Shown in pieces: positions 7,455-15,256 of a DNA stretch of 41,205 bases (its first letter is position 1; each line of letters begins with the position of its first letter). Made by a program: the position numbers and the translations under genes. The stretch lies in the NCBI GenBank assembly GCA_003221635.1, contig QHSR01000068.1:1-41205 (forward strand), written 5' to 3'. This DNA is from Candidatus Rokuibacteriota bacterium. Lineage in GTDB: Bacteria; Methylomirabilota; Methylomirabilia; Rokubacteriales; CSP1-6. The notes under the pieces were generated by a model. The model ran no database searches. It worked only from the letters and a program-made list of their open reading frames with translations, and had not been told where the DNA came from.

Positions 7455-7955
7455 TCAGTGGACGACGTGGCCGTTGCTCCGCGGACAGGCGTGGCTACCC
7501 GGGTCCTTGGGTTGGTTGCACCAGGGACAGATCGGCCGGCTGGCCTTCATCAACACGTCCGCCTGCTTGACGAACGCCGCCGCCTGCGCGCGGCTGATGA
7601 GAAAGCGCGCCGAGGCGGCGTCGCCGCCCTCCTCGTCCTCCAGGAGCTCGTTGGCAACGACCAGGATGCGGTCGCGCGCCTCGTCGTAGCCGACGGCGAT
7701 CGAGGCGACGATCCAGACCGCGTCGAGGGGCTCGAGCAGGGAGAGGTTCTTGGGCGTCACTGCGCCGACCGCGGGCAGCTTGTCGAGGAGCCCGGCAAGG
7801 TACTGGGCGAGGGCCCGGACTTGCTCCTTCTCGCTCTTGAGCGTGACCAGCGTGCCTTTCTCGCGCGACTGGAGATAAAAGACGCGCTGGCCGGGCGGGC
7901 CGATCGCGCCGGCGGTGAAATGATCGGGGGCCACGAAATCGAACGATGCGCTCAT
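7455..7955 (-). CDS. DUF3090-family protein
   Basis: The 166-residue protein starts MSASFDFVAPDHFTAGAIGP, has RVFYLQSREKGTLVTLKSEK and ends with a CPWCNQPKDPGSHACPRSNGH zinc-ribbon-like tail, all typical of DUF3090 (TIGR03847). Its function is unknown. The start ATG (7953-7955) overlaps the stop of the histidine phosphatase by four bases, so the two are translationally coupled. It lies just upstream of the SCO1664-like gene in transcription order. The four Cys/His residues at the end suggest zinc binding. Confidence 0.9.
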   Translation of the reverse strand: MSASFDFVAPDHFTAGAIGPPGQRVFYLQSREKGTLVTLKSEKEQVRALAQYLAGLLDKLPAVGAVTPKNLSLLEPLDAVWIVASIAVGYDEARDRILVVANELLEDEEGGDAASARFLISRAQAAAFVKQADVLMKASRPICPWCNQPKDPGSHACPRSNGHVVH

Positions 7956-8578
7956 GATCCTCCCAGCCAGCCGAGGTCTCCGTCGACGGAATTCACGGTG
8001 AGCACGACCGGTCCCTGGCGATGGTACCCGATCGCGGTCACGGAGCACGGCGCGATCATGACGCGCTGGAAGAGATCGAGGTGGATGCCGAGCGCGTGGG
8101 CCACCGCCGCCTTGATCGGATCGGCATGAGAGACGGCGACCACGACGGCGCCCGGATGACGCTCGACGATCCGCGCGAGCGCCGAGGTGACGCGCGTCTG
8201 CATCTCGGTGAAGGACTCGCCGCCGGGAAAACGAAACCCGCTGGGGTGCCGCTGCACGACCTGCCATTCGGGCTTGCGGGCGAGCCGCCGAAGCTTCTGG
8301 CCGGTCCACTCGCCGACGTCGCCGTCGGCCAGGTCGCGATCGACGCGAACGGCCAGGCCGCGCAAGCGGGCGATCGGCATCGCCGTCTCGCGCGCCCGCT
8401 CGAGCTGCGAGGCGTAGACGGCCGCGACCTTGGGCAGCCGATCGATCCGCGCGGCCACGACGTCGGCCTGGCGTCGGCCGTCCTCGGCCAGGTGCAGGCC
8501 CGGCGCCTGCCCCGGGAGAATCTTGCCGGTCGTCGGCGTCAGGCCGTGGCGGACCAGGAGGACCAGGGTCGGGCGCAT
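7952..8578 (-). CDS. Histidine phosphatase (MSMEG_4193-like phosphomutase family)
   Basis: The 208-residue protein opens with LVLLVRHGLTPTTG, giving the phosphorylated His11 in RHG. Arg61 lies in SQLERARETA, Glu90 in GDVGEWTG is the likely general acid, and His151 is in VAVSHADPIK. This full set marks an active branch-2 phosphoglycerate-mutase-fold phosphatase. The neighbours DUF3090 and SCO1664 place it in the TIGR03848 group, whose substrate is unknown. A perfect TATAAT ends seven bases before the ATG with no ribosome site, so the mRNA is probably leaderless. It is the first gene of the three-gene unit. Confidence 0.9.
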   Translation of the reverse strand: MRPTLVLLVRHGLTPTTGKILPGQAPGLHLAEDGRRQADVVAARIDRLPKVAAVYASQLERARETAMPIARLRGLAVRVDRDLADGDVGEWTGQKLRRLARKPEWQVVQRHPSGFRFPGGESFTEMQTRVTSALARIVERHPGAVVVAVSHADPIKAAVAHALGIHLDLFQRVMIAPCSVTAIGYHRQGPVVLTVNSVDGDLGWLGGS

Positions 8579-8584
8579 TCGCAG

Positions 8585-8590
8585 ATTATA
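8585..8590 (-). promoter_or_regulatory. -10 box (TATAAT), leaderless start of the phosphatase-DUF3090-SCO1664 unit
   Basis: A consensus TATAAT on the minus strand is separated by six bases from the ATG at 8578. This is the spacing at which transcription would start on the A of the ATG. There is no Shine-Dalgarno sequence. The box lies just before the end of the ABC permease gene at 8598, so this unit has its own promoter. Confidence 0.6.
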
Positions 8591-8597
8591 GCCGCCG

Positions 8598-9494
8598 TCA
8601 ATAATCTCTGGGATCGAGCAGGTCGCGCAAGCCGTCGCCGGCGAGATTGAACGAGAGCGTGAGCGAGAAGATCGCGAGCCCCGGCCACCACGCCAGCCAC
8701 GGCGCCGTCTCGAGAAACTGCTGGGCGGCGTTCAGCATGGTTCCCCAGCTCGGGGCGGGCGGCTGCACGCCGAGCCCGAGGAACGAGAGGACCGCCTCGG
8801 CGATGATCGCGATCGGGACCGAGATCGTGGCCTGGACGAGGAGCGAGCTGGCGATGTTCGGCAGGACGTGCCGGCTCATCAGGCGCAGATCGCCGGCGCC
8901 GAGCGCGCGGGCGCTCTGGACGTAGTCCTCGGCGGCGGTCGAGAGCACGAGGCCACGGGTCAGCCGGATGTAGGTCGGCGTCGCGCCGAGGCCGATCGCG
9001 ACGGTCGCGTTCATGAGCGACGGCCCCATGATCGTCACGAGCCCGATGGCGAGGATCAGGAAGGGGAACGCGAGCCAGGCGTCAGTCAGCCGCATGATCA
9101 CCTGATCGAGGGCGCCGCGATAGAAGCCGGCCACGAGGCCGATCGGCACGCCGACGGCGATCGCGAGGAGAATCGAGAAGACGCCTGCCTGCATCGAGAT
9201 GCGGCTCCCCCAGACGACGCGCGAGAACGTGTCGCGCCCGAGGTCGTCGGTCCCGAACGGGTGCGCCAGCGTCGGCGCCTTGCGGACCTGCTTCCAGTCC
9301 GTCTGCAGCGGGTCGACGCGGGCGATCCACGGCGCCCCGATCGCCATCGCGACGAAGAGCACCACGATCGCCGCCCCCACCGCCGACGCGGGCCGGTGCC
9401 GGGCTTGCCGCCACGCGCGCGACAGGCCGCCGGCGGGCTCCGTCGCGGGCGCCCGCGCGACCACGGCGGTCGTCGCGGTCGTGCTAGGCCTCAC
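8598..9494 (-). CDS. ABC transporter permease, DppC/OppC type
   Basis: A 298-residue inner-membrane protein with a cytoplasmic N-terminal segment, one membrane helix (AIVVLFVAMAIGAPWIARV), the DPLQTDW and HPFGTDDLGRDTFSRVVWGSR signature of DppC/OppC permeases, and five further helices. The coupling motif for the ATPase is around EDYVQSARALGAGDLRLMSRHVLPN. It forms the pore with the DppB-like gene upstream. The start is GTG at 9494, overlapping the DppB-like stop by 11 bases. No ATP-binding gene follows; the next gene downstream is unrelated and has its own promoter. Confidence 0.93.
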   Translation of the reverse strand: MRPSTTATTAVVARAPATEPAGGLSRAWRQARHRPASAVGAAIVVLFVAMAIGAPWIARVDPLQTDWKQVRKAPTLAHPFGTDDLGRDTFSRVVWGSRISMQAGVFSILLAIAVGVPIGLVAGFYRGALDQVIMRLTDAWLAFPFLILAIGLVTIMGPSLMNATVAIGLGATPTYIRLTRGLVLSTAAEDYVQSARALGAGDLRLMSRHVLPNIASSLLVQATISVPIAIIAEAVLSFLGLGVQPPAPSWGTMLNAAQQFLETAPWLAWWPGLAIFSLTLSFNLAGDGLRDLLDPRDY

Positions 9495-10446
9495 CGGCCG
9501 AACCCTTGATGCGGATGCGGGGGTTGAGGAGCGAGTAGGACACGTCCACCAGCAGATTGATCAGGACGTAGGAGCTGGCGGTGATGAGCACGACCCCCTG
9601 GACGAGGGGATAGTCCCTCGTGAAGACCGACTCGACGACCAGCCGGCCGAAGCCCGGAACGACGAAGATCTGCTCGGTGACGACCGCGCCGCTCATGAGC
9701 GCGCCCATCTGCAGCCCGAGGATCGTGACCACCGGGATGAGGCTGTTGCGGATCGCGTGGCGGAAGACCACCGCGCGGCCGGCGAGGCCCTTGCTGTAGG
9801 CGGTGCGGATGTAGTCGGCGCTCATGACCTCGATCATGCTGTTGCGGGTCTGGCGCATCAGGACGGCGGCCAGGGCGGTGCCGAGCACGAACGCGGGCAT
9901 GAGCATGCGTTGCAGGTTGGCGAGCGGGCTCTCCCAGAGCGGCACGAACCCCGACGCCGGCAGCCAGCCGAGCCGCACCGAGAAGAACAGGATCAGCATG
10001 ATCCCGAGCCAGAAATTGGGAACGGACACGCCGCAGAGCGACGCGCTGCTGGCCAGGACGTCCCAGAACGTGTTGCGCCGCACCGCCGCCAGGACCCCGG
10101 CGGGAATCGCGATGCCGACGGCGATGAACAACGACAGGAACGCGAGCTCGATCGTGATCGGTAGCTTCGCCGCCACCGTCTTGACGACCGCCTCGTGTGT
10201 TCGAATGGAGTGGCCGAGGTCGCCCCGGAGGGCGAGCCCCACCCAGCGCACGTACTGGAAAGGGATCGGATCGTTCAGGCCGTACTTCTCGCGCACCTCC
10301 TCGATCCCGGCCGCGTCCGCGTCGGTGCCGGCCATGACCCGCGCCGGATCGCCGGGGATCATGCGCACGCCCGTGAAGACGATCATGCTGATGACGAGCA
10401 GGGTCACGACCGAGATCGCGGCCCGCTGGACCAGAAAATCGACCAC
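9484..10446 (-). CDS. ABC transporter permease, DppB/OppB type
   Basis: The 320-residue protein has the DppB arrangement: an N-terminal helix (RAAISVVTLLVISMIVF), the periplasmic RMIPGDPARVMAG segment, YGLNDPIPFQYVRWVGLALRGDLG, then five helices, with the ATPase-contact loop near SADYIRTAYSKGLAGRAVVFRHAIRNSLIP. The start is GTG at 10444-10446. It lies 17 bases after the binding-protein gene and overlaps the DppC-like gene by 11 bases, so all three form one operon. It is an inner-membrane subunit of a peptide, opine or glutathione-type importer. Confidence 0.93.
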   Translation of the reverse strand: MVDFLVQRAAISVVTLLVISMIVFTGVRMIPGDPARVMAGTDADAAGIEEVREKYGLNDPIPFQYVRWVGLALRGDLGHSIRTHEAVVKTVAAKLPITIELAFLSLFIAVGIAIPAGVLAAVRRNTFWDVLASSASLCGVSVPNFWLGIMLILFFSVRLGWLPASGFVPLWESPLANLQRMLMPAFVLGTALAAVLMRQTRNSMIEVMSADYIRTAYSKGLAGRAVVFRHAIRNSLIPVVTILGLQMGALMSGAVVTEQIFVVPGFGRLVVESVFTRDYPLVQGVVLITASSYVLINLLVDVSYSLLNPRIRIKGSAGEA

Positions 10447-10463
10447 GGGCGTCGACTAGCGGG

Positions 10464-12026
10464 TCAGTTCCAGGCCGTGCCCTTGATCCTGATCAGGCCG
10501 TCCGGCACGGCCTTGTAGCCTTTGAGGTTCTTGGGGAAGGCCACGATGTAGTTCAGGTGGTAGATGTAGATGAGGTTGCGCCGCGCGGTGAAGAGGTCGA
10601 TGGCCTCGCGATACAGTGCCCGGCGCTGGTTGAGGTCGGTCGCCTCGCGGGCCTTGTTCAGGAGTGCGTCGATGCGCTCGTCGCACGCGTGGGTGGTGTT
10701 CAAGCTCCCGGAGTCGCCCCGCCGACACGTCTGGAACTGGTGGATGTTGCCGTCGGGATCCACGCGGCCGCTCCAGCCGATCAGGAATGACTGGAACTTG
10801 CCGTCGTCGTTGTCCGTCAGCGCCGAGGCGAACTCCTGGGCGCGCAGCGTGATGGTGAAGCCGGCCTCGCGGGCCATCTGCTGGATCACCTCACCGACCC
10901 GCCGCTGTTGCGGTTCGTTGGGGATCGTCATCTCGAAGCTGTAGCCGCCGGCGAGGCCCGCGTCGGCCAGGAGCTTCTTGGCCCTCGCCACATCGCGAAC
11001 AGGACACTTCCGGCTCTTGTCGTAGAAGGGGCTCACGGGAGAAATTGGCGTGCACCCCGGCGTGTACTGGCCTTCCCACGCCACCTGGTTCAGCGCTTCG
11101 CGGTCGATGCTGTAGTCGAACGCCTCCCGGACTCGCGAGTCGTTGGCCAGCGGGGTGCCGAGATCCCCGGGTGGGTTCTGCTTTCCGGTCTTGTTGCGGA
11201 GGTTGACGGTGATGCCCTGGTAGCCGAGCCCGGTCACGTTCGTCATCTCGAAGCGTCCCTCGCGCTTGATGGCGGTCGCGTCGGTCGGCGACACCTGGTG
11301 CATGACGTCGATGTCGCCCGAGCGCAGGTTGGCCAGGCGCACGTTGTCGTCGGGAATGATCCGGAAGACGATCTTGTCGAACTTCGCCTGCGCGGGATCG
11401 AAGTAGTGCGCCGACTTCTCGACGACGATCCGGTCCTGAGCCACGCGCTCGGCGAATTGCCACGGCCCGACGCAGACGGGCGCGGTGCCGAACTTGTCGC
11501 CGAGCTTGTTGACCGCCGTCGGCGAGAGGGGCATGCCGGCTCGGTCGGTCAGCTGGGCGACGAGCGGCGAGTAGGGCGCCTTCAGGCGCAGGCGCACGGT
11601 GAGCGGGTCGACCACCTCGACGGCCTCGACCGGCGCCAGCTCGCTGGCGCGGTTCGAGCCCTTGAGCGTGCGGTGCCGATCCAGCGAGAACCTGACCGAC
11701 TCGGCGTCCATGCGCGTACCGTCGTTGAACTTCACGCCCGAGCGGAGCTTGATGGTGACGGTCCGACCGCCGTCGCTGACCGCCGGCATGTCCGCGGCCA
11801 GTTGCGGATAGATCCGGAGATTCTCGTCGATCTCGTAGAGCTTCTCGCACATCTGGGAAAAGATGATCCGGCCCACGTAGGTGCGGGCCAGCGTGGGGTC
11901 GAGGAGGTCGGGATCCTGATTGAGGGCGACGACGAGCGTCTTCTTCTGCGCGAGCGCCGGGTCCGTCGGCATGAGCGCGCCGAGCGCGCCGACGATGAGC
12001 CACAGCGCCTTCGTGAGGCTCCGCAT
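10464..12026 (-). CDS. ABC transporter substrate-binding protein, family 5 (peptide/nickel/glutathione type)
   Basis: The 520-residue periplasmic binding protein has a signal peptide (MRSLTKALWLIVGALGAL ... ALA, cleavage before QKK). The mature part begins KTLVVALNQDPDLLDPTLAR, followed by QLAADMP and KLRSGVKFNDGTRMDAESV, typical of SBP family 5. Sequences such as REAFDYSIDREALNQVAW and the C-terminal ligand-binding lobe are complete. The ATG at 12026 is supported by GGAGGAA eight bases upstream, unlike the leaderless genes nearby. The ligand is unknown; the gene set could import oligopeptides, glutathione or opines. It is the first gene of the operon with both permeases. Confidence 0.93.
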   Translation of the reverse strand: MRSLTKALWLIVGALGALMPTDPALAQKKTLVVALNQDPDLLDPTLARTYVGRIIFSQMCEKLYEIDENLRIYPQLAADMPAVSDGGRTVTIKLRSGVKFNDGTRMDAESVRFSLDRHRTLKGSNRASELAPVEAVEVVDPLTVRLRLKAPYSPLVAQLTDRAGMPLSPTAVNKLGDKFGTAPVCVGPWQFAERVAQDRIVVEKSAHYFDPAQAKFDKIVFRIIPDDNVRLANLRSGDIDVMHQVSPTDATAIKREGRFEMTNVTGLGYQGITVNLRNKTGKQNPPGDLGTPLANDSRVREAFDYSIDREALNQVAWEGQYTPGCTPISPVSPFYDKSRKCPVRDVARAKKLLADAGLAGGYSFEMTIPNEPQQRRVGEVIQQMAREAGFTITLRAQEFASALTDNDDGKFQSFLIGWSGRVDPDGNIHQFQTCRRGDSGSLNTTHACDERIDALLNKAREATDLNQRRALYREAIDLFTARRNLIYIYHLNYIVAFPKNLKGYKAVPDGLIRIKGTAWN

Positions 12027-12080
12027 GGTCAATTCCTCCGGATGTGAAAGATCTCGCTCTGCGTGGCCGGGACGGGGCGC

Positions 12081-12086
12081 ATCATA
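12081..12086 (-). promoter_or_regulatory. Possible -10 box (TATGAT) of the ABC importer operon
   Basis: TATGAT on the minus strand would give a leader of about 48 bases ending in the strong GGAGGAA ribosome site before the binding-protein ATG. There is no clear -35 match. It lies in the 152-base divergent space between the importer operon and the DinB-like gene. Confidence 0.35.
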
Positions 12087-12178
12087 CCCTACGCGGGCGC
12101 GATCCGTCGGCGGGCCTCCCCCGCAGAGCTTCATCTCGGGCCGCGCCAGTGGGAAGATTACCCGAAAGGAGAGTTTCC

Positions 12179-12715
12179 ATGATGACCGCCATCGAGTTCA
12201 TTCGCGCCGAGGTGGAGCGCCTGCACCGGATGCTGGACAAAGCGCTCGTCGACCTGACACCGACGCAGCTGCACACGGTGCCCGCCGGTCACCCGAAGGC
12301 GAACACGCTGGCGTGGGTCTTCTGGCATTACGCGCGGACCGAGGACAACGTGGTGCGCTTCGTGCTGCAGAAGCGCCGGCCGACCGTCTGGGCGGAAGGC
12401 GGATACGCCGAGAAGCTCGGGCTTCCGCCGGTGGCTCAGGGCACCGGCATGTCGACCGAGGAAGCCCAGGCGCTCCGCCTCAAGGACATTCCCCTCTTCA
12501 AGGAGTACGTGCAGAAGGTCTGGGCCAGCACCGACGACTTTTTCGCTACGACCAGTCCAGCCGACCTGGAGGCGACCGTCACCGTGAAGCCGCTGGGGGA
12601 GATGCCAGGCATCCGCGCACTCGGCCAGACGTGCCTCTCGCACGGCATGACCCATGCCGGCGAGATCGAGCTGGTACGAACGCTGATCGGCGTAGGCCCG
12701 GCCATCGCCGGCTGA
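12179..12715 (+). CDS. DinB-fold family protein
   Basis: The 178-residue four-helix-bundle protein starts MMTAIEFIRAEVERLHRML. His50 in AWVFWHYARTEDN and His155 and His159 in CLSHGMTHAGEIE form the metal triad typical of DinB/YfiT proteins. Family members include thiol-dependent S-transferases using bacillithiol or mycothiol, but many are uncharacterised and the activity here is unknown. The start ATG at 12179 has GGAGAG upstream; a second ATG at 12182 is also possible. The stop at 12713-12715 is followed almost at once by the MoxR-type ATPase, so they may be co-transcribed. Confidence 0.85.
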   Translation: MMTAIEFIRAEVERLHRMLDKALVDLTPTQLHTVPAGHPKANTLAWVFWHYARTEDNVVRFVLQKRRPTVWAEGGYAEKLGLPPVAQGTGMSTEEAQALRLKDIPLFKEYVQKVWASTDDFFATTSPADLEATVTVKPLGEMPGIRALGQTCLSHGMTHAGEIELVRTLIGVGPAIAG

Positions 12716-12751
12716 TTGACAGTGACTTCTCCAGGCGACATAGTGCCGGTT

Positions 12752-14143
12752 ATGAACCAAGCGCGAACGGTAGGCGAGCTGCGGCAGGGCGGATACCAGC
12801 CGAAGTCGGTGAAGCAGGAGCTGCGGGACAACCTGATCGCGCGGCTGCGAAAGGGCGAAGCGATCTTCCCAGGGATCGTCGGGTACGAGGAGAGCGTCCT
12901 CCCCCAGATCGAGAACGCGATTCTCTCCGGCCAGGACATCGTGTTCCTGGGCGAGCGTGGCCAGGCCAAGACCCGCATGGCGCGCCTCTTGATCGAGCTG
13001 CTCGACGCCGAGGTACCCGGGCTCGCCGGCTGCGAGATCAACGACAATCCATTCGCGCCGATCTGTCAGGCCTGCCGCGAACGCGTGGCCGAGCGCGGCG
13101 ACAAGGCCGAGATCACCTGGATCCCGCGCGACCGCCGCTATGGCGAGAAGCTCGCTACCCCCGATATCACCATCGCCGACCTCATCGGCGAGGTGGACCC
13201 GATCAAGGTCGCCGAGGGCCGCTACCTCGGCGACGAGCTGACCATTCACTACGGGCTCGTGCCGCGGACCAACCGGGGCATCTTCGCGATCAACGAGCTT
13301 CCCGACCTCGCCGAGCGCATCCAGGTCGGGCTGCTCAACATCATGGAAGAGCGGGACGTCCAGATCCGCGGCTACAAGGTCCGCCTGCCGATTGACGTGT
13401 ACGTGGTCGCGAGCGCCAACCCCGAGGACTATACCAATCGGGGCCGGATCATCACGCCGCTCAAGGACCGCTTCGGCTCCCAGATCCGCACGCACTACCC
13501 GCGTCGGCTCGAAGACGAGATCGCGATCATGGAAGCCGAGCTCACACCGTTCCCGGCGGCCGGGTTCCAGTTCGTCGAGGCGGCCTACATGCAGGAGATC
13601 GTCGCCGAGCTCACGCACCTGGCGCGCAAGGCGCCGGAGATCAGCCAGCGCTCGGGCGTGTCGGTGCGGGTCAGCATCTGCAACTGGGAAAACCTCCTGT
13701 CCAACGCGCTCAAGCGCGCCATTCGTCTCGACGAGCGCGAGGTCGCGCCGCGCGTGAGCGACCTCGGGGCGATCGTCGCCTCGACCAGCGGCAAGATCGA
13801 GATGGAAACGCTCGGCGACGGCGGCGAGGACAAGGTCCTCGGCAAGCTGGTGCAGAAGGCGGTGCTCAACGTCTTCAACCGGAGCTTTACCGGAGGCGAG
13901 CTGGACCAGGTGGTGGCCGCCTTCCAGGGCGGCTTCGGCGTCGAGGTCGCGGACATGATGCCGTCCAAGGAGTACGTCCGTCAGATCGCCGAGATCCGCC
14001 CCCTGCACGCCGCCGTGAAGAAGCTCGGCGCGAGCGATCCGGCCAGCACGGCGGCGGCGCTCGAGTTCGTGCTCGAAGGCCTCCATCTGAGCCGCAAGCT
14101 CAACAAGGACACCAAGGCCGGCCGCTACCGTTATCGAAGCTGA
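12752..14143 (+). CDS. MoxR/Mg-chelatase-type AAA+ ATPase
   Basis: The 463-residue protein has Walker A GERGQAKT (67-74), a Walker B-like IFAINELPDL (177-186, Asn replacing the usual Asp), sensor-1 SANPEDYTN (221-229) and arginine-finger region LKDRFGSQIRTHYP. Between Walker A and B there are three cysteines (Cys94, Cys105, Cys108) that could bind a metal. This matches the ATPases annotated as magnesium chelatase-like or sigma-54-interacting that pair with VWA proteins and act as metal-insertion or protein-remodelling chaperones. The probable partner is the VWA gene at 16520. I chose ATG 12752; TTG 12716, right after the DinB stop, and GTG 12722 are in frame but lack a better ribosome site. 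Confidence 0.88.
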   Translation: MNQARTVGELRQGGYQPKSVKQELRDNLIARLRKGEAIFPGIVGYEESVLPQIENAILSGQDIVFLGERGQAKTRMARLLIELLDAEVPGLAGCEINDNPFAPICQACRERVAERGDKAEITWIPRDRRYGEKLATPDITIADLIGEVDPIKVAEGRYLGDELTIHYGLVPRTNRGIFAINELPDLAERIQVGLLNIMEERDVQIRGYKVRLPIDVYVVASANPEDYTNRGRIITPLKDRFGSQIRTHYPRRLEDEIAIMEAELTPFPAAGFQFVEAAYMQEIVAELTHLARKAPEISQRSGVSVRVSICNWENLLSNALKRAIRLDEREVAPRVSDLGAIVASTSGKIEMETLGDGGEDKVLGKLVQKAVLNVFNRSFTGGELDQVVAAFQGGFGVEVADMMPSKEYVRQIAEIRPLHAAVKKLGASDPASTAAALEFVLEGLHLSRKLNKDTKAGRYRYRS

Positions 14144-14295
14144 CCGGCCACTGTCTACGCTGTAGTCAGGCCCTGGTCCGGAATGTCCCGGTCGGCCCCC
14201 CTGCGTCGAAGCCCACATCGAGCAGACATCAAGCTTGACGCTAGTTTAGGCGATCCAGGGCATGGTTTATCTCTTGCACGTACCTCTCTCAACGC

Positions 14296-15243
14296 ATGGC
14301 CAACGACACGGAGTTCGCAAGGCTCAAATACGAGGGTGTGCTCACCTGCACGACTGCACCGGGATTCTGCCAGGCCGTTCAGGCAGCGCTCCGAGGCGAC
14401 GTGACTGGCTTGCAACTCAACCTCGAGGAGGTCAAGCACGCGGACGCCGTCGGACTCGCGGCGCTCTTGCAGGCCACACGACACGCTCGTCGGCGGGGCA
14501 TCGCGTGCACGATCCTTCCGAGTGCCGTCGTCTACCGCGCTCTGCTCCGCGCCGAGCTGCTCGATGAGCTGCCCCTCGAGGGACCGGGTGGCGGTTCGGA
14601 TCTGACCGAGATCACCGATGCCGTTCTCGACGACTCGGCGCTGACGCCCGTCGCCGCGAGCGGCCGGATCGTTCTCCGCCCGCCGGCCTGGGACGAGCTG
14701 GGACTCTTCGCCCAGTGGGCGAACGAGCCTCTGCTCGATCAAATGGTCGGCAGCCCGCTCCTCTACCACTGCCGCCACACTGGCCCGTACCACCCCGAAT
14801 TCGTCGCGCGCGCCCTGTACGACCCGACGGCGCTCACGCTGCTCATCCAGTCGACCGAGAGCGGCTCGCCGCCCATCGGCTTCGTGCGTCTCCACGGCAT
14901 CCACCTGGTGGAGCGCTTCGCGTTCGTCGAGACCGCGCTCGGTGACGCGGGCTCGCTCCGCAAGGGGTGGGGGGTCGAGGCGTCGCGCCTGGCGCTGGCG
15001 TACGCGATGGACACCCTGGAAGTGCATCGCGTGGAGGCGAAGGTCTACGCCTACAACGTGCCGAGCATCAACGCGCTCCGCCGAAACGGATTCGATCTCG
15101 AAGGCGTGCTCCGCGAGGCCCGCCGCTATGACGGTCGGCGCTGGGACGTGCTCGTCTTCTCGATCCTCGAGCCCGAGATGCGCGTGCAGCGGGCGCGGGA
15201 CGGCTTCCCGCCGATGGGTCTGTGGTCCTCCGATTCTCGGTGA
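14296..15243 (+). CDS. STAS domain - GNAT acetyltransferase fusion
   Basis: The 315-residue protein has two domains. Residues about 1-95 form a STAS (anti-sigma-factor antagonist) domain: LKYEGVLTC, LQLNLEEVKHADAVGLAALL and RRRGIACTILPS. The usual phospho-acceptor in D-S-x-G is replaced: Asp50-Ala51-Val52-Gly53. Residues about 124-295 form a RimJ/RimL-like GNAT domain: RIVLRPPAWDELGLFAQW, the acetyl-CoA loop LRKGWGVEASRLALAY (221-236) and AYNVPSINALRRNGFDLEGV (252-271). I see no clear ribosome site before ATG 14296. The 152 bases upstream hold nothing definite; TTGACG at 14235 has no well-spaced -10 box. It sits between the MoxR-type ATPase and its likely VWA partner. The target is unknown. 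Confidence 0.85.
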   Translation: MANDTEFARLKYEGVLTCTTAPGFCQAVQAALRGDVTGLQLNLEEVKHADAVGLAALLQATRHARRRGIACTILPSAVVYRALLRAELLDELPLEGPGGGSDLTEITDAVLDDSALTPVAASGRIVLRPPAWDELGLFAQWANEPLLDQMVGSPLLYHCRHTGPYHPEFVARALYDPTALTLLIQSTESGSPPIGFVRLHGIHLVERFAFVETALGDAGSLRKGWGVEASRLALAYAMDTLEVHRVEAKVYAYNVPSINALRRNGFDLEGVLREARRYDGRRWDVLVFSILEPEMRVQRARDGFPPMGLWSSDSR

Positions 15244-15256
15244 GCCTGCCTTCGCG

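Noticed and set aside
9199-10164. Plus-strand open frames opposite the two ABC permease genes
   Set aside because: They are Arg/Asp-rich shadows without motifs, while the minus strand encodes clear membrane helices and permease signatures.
12158-14218. A 686-residue minus-strand open frame opposite the DinB-like and MoxR-type genes
   Set aside because: Composition is typical of an antisense shadow and there is no recognisable domain; the plus-strand genes have clear motifs and starts.
14235-14240. TTGACG as a -35 box for the STAS-GNAT gene
   Set aside because: No -10 box was found 16-18 bases downstream; the nearest TTATCT is 26 bases away.
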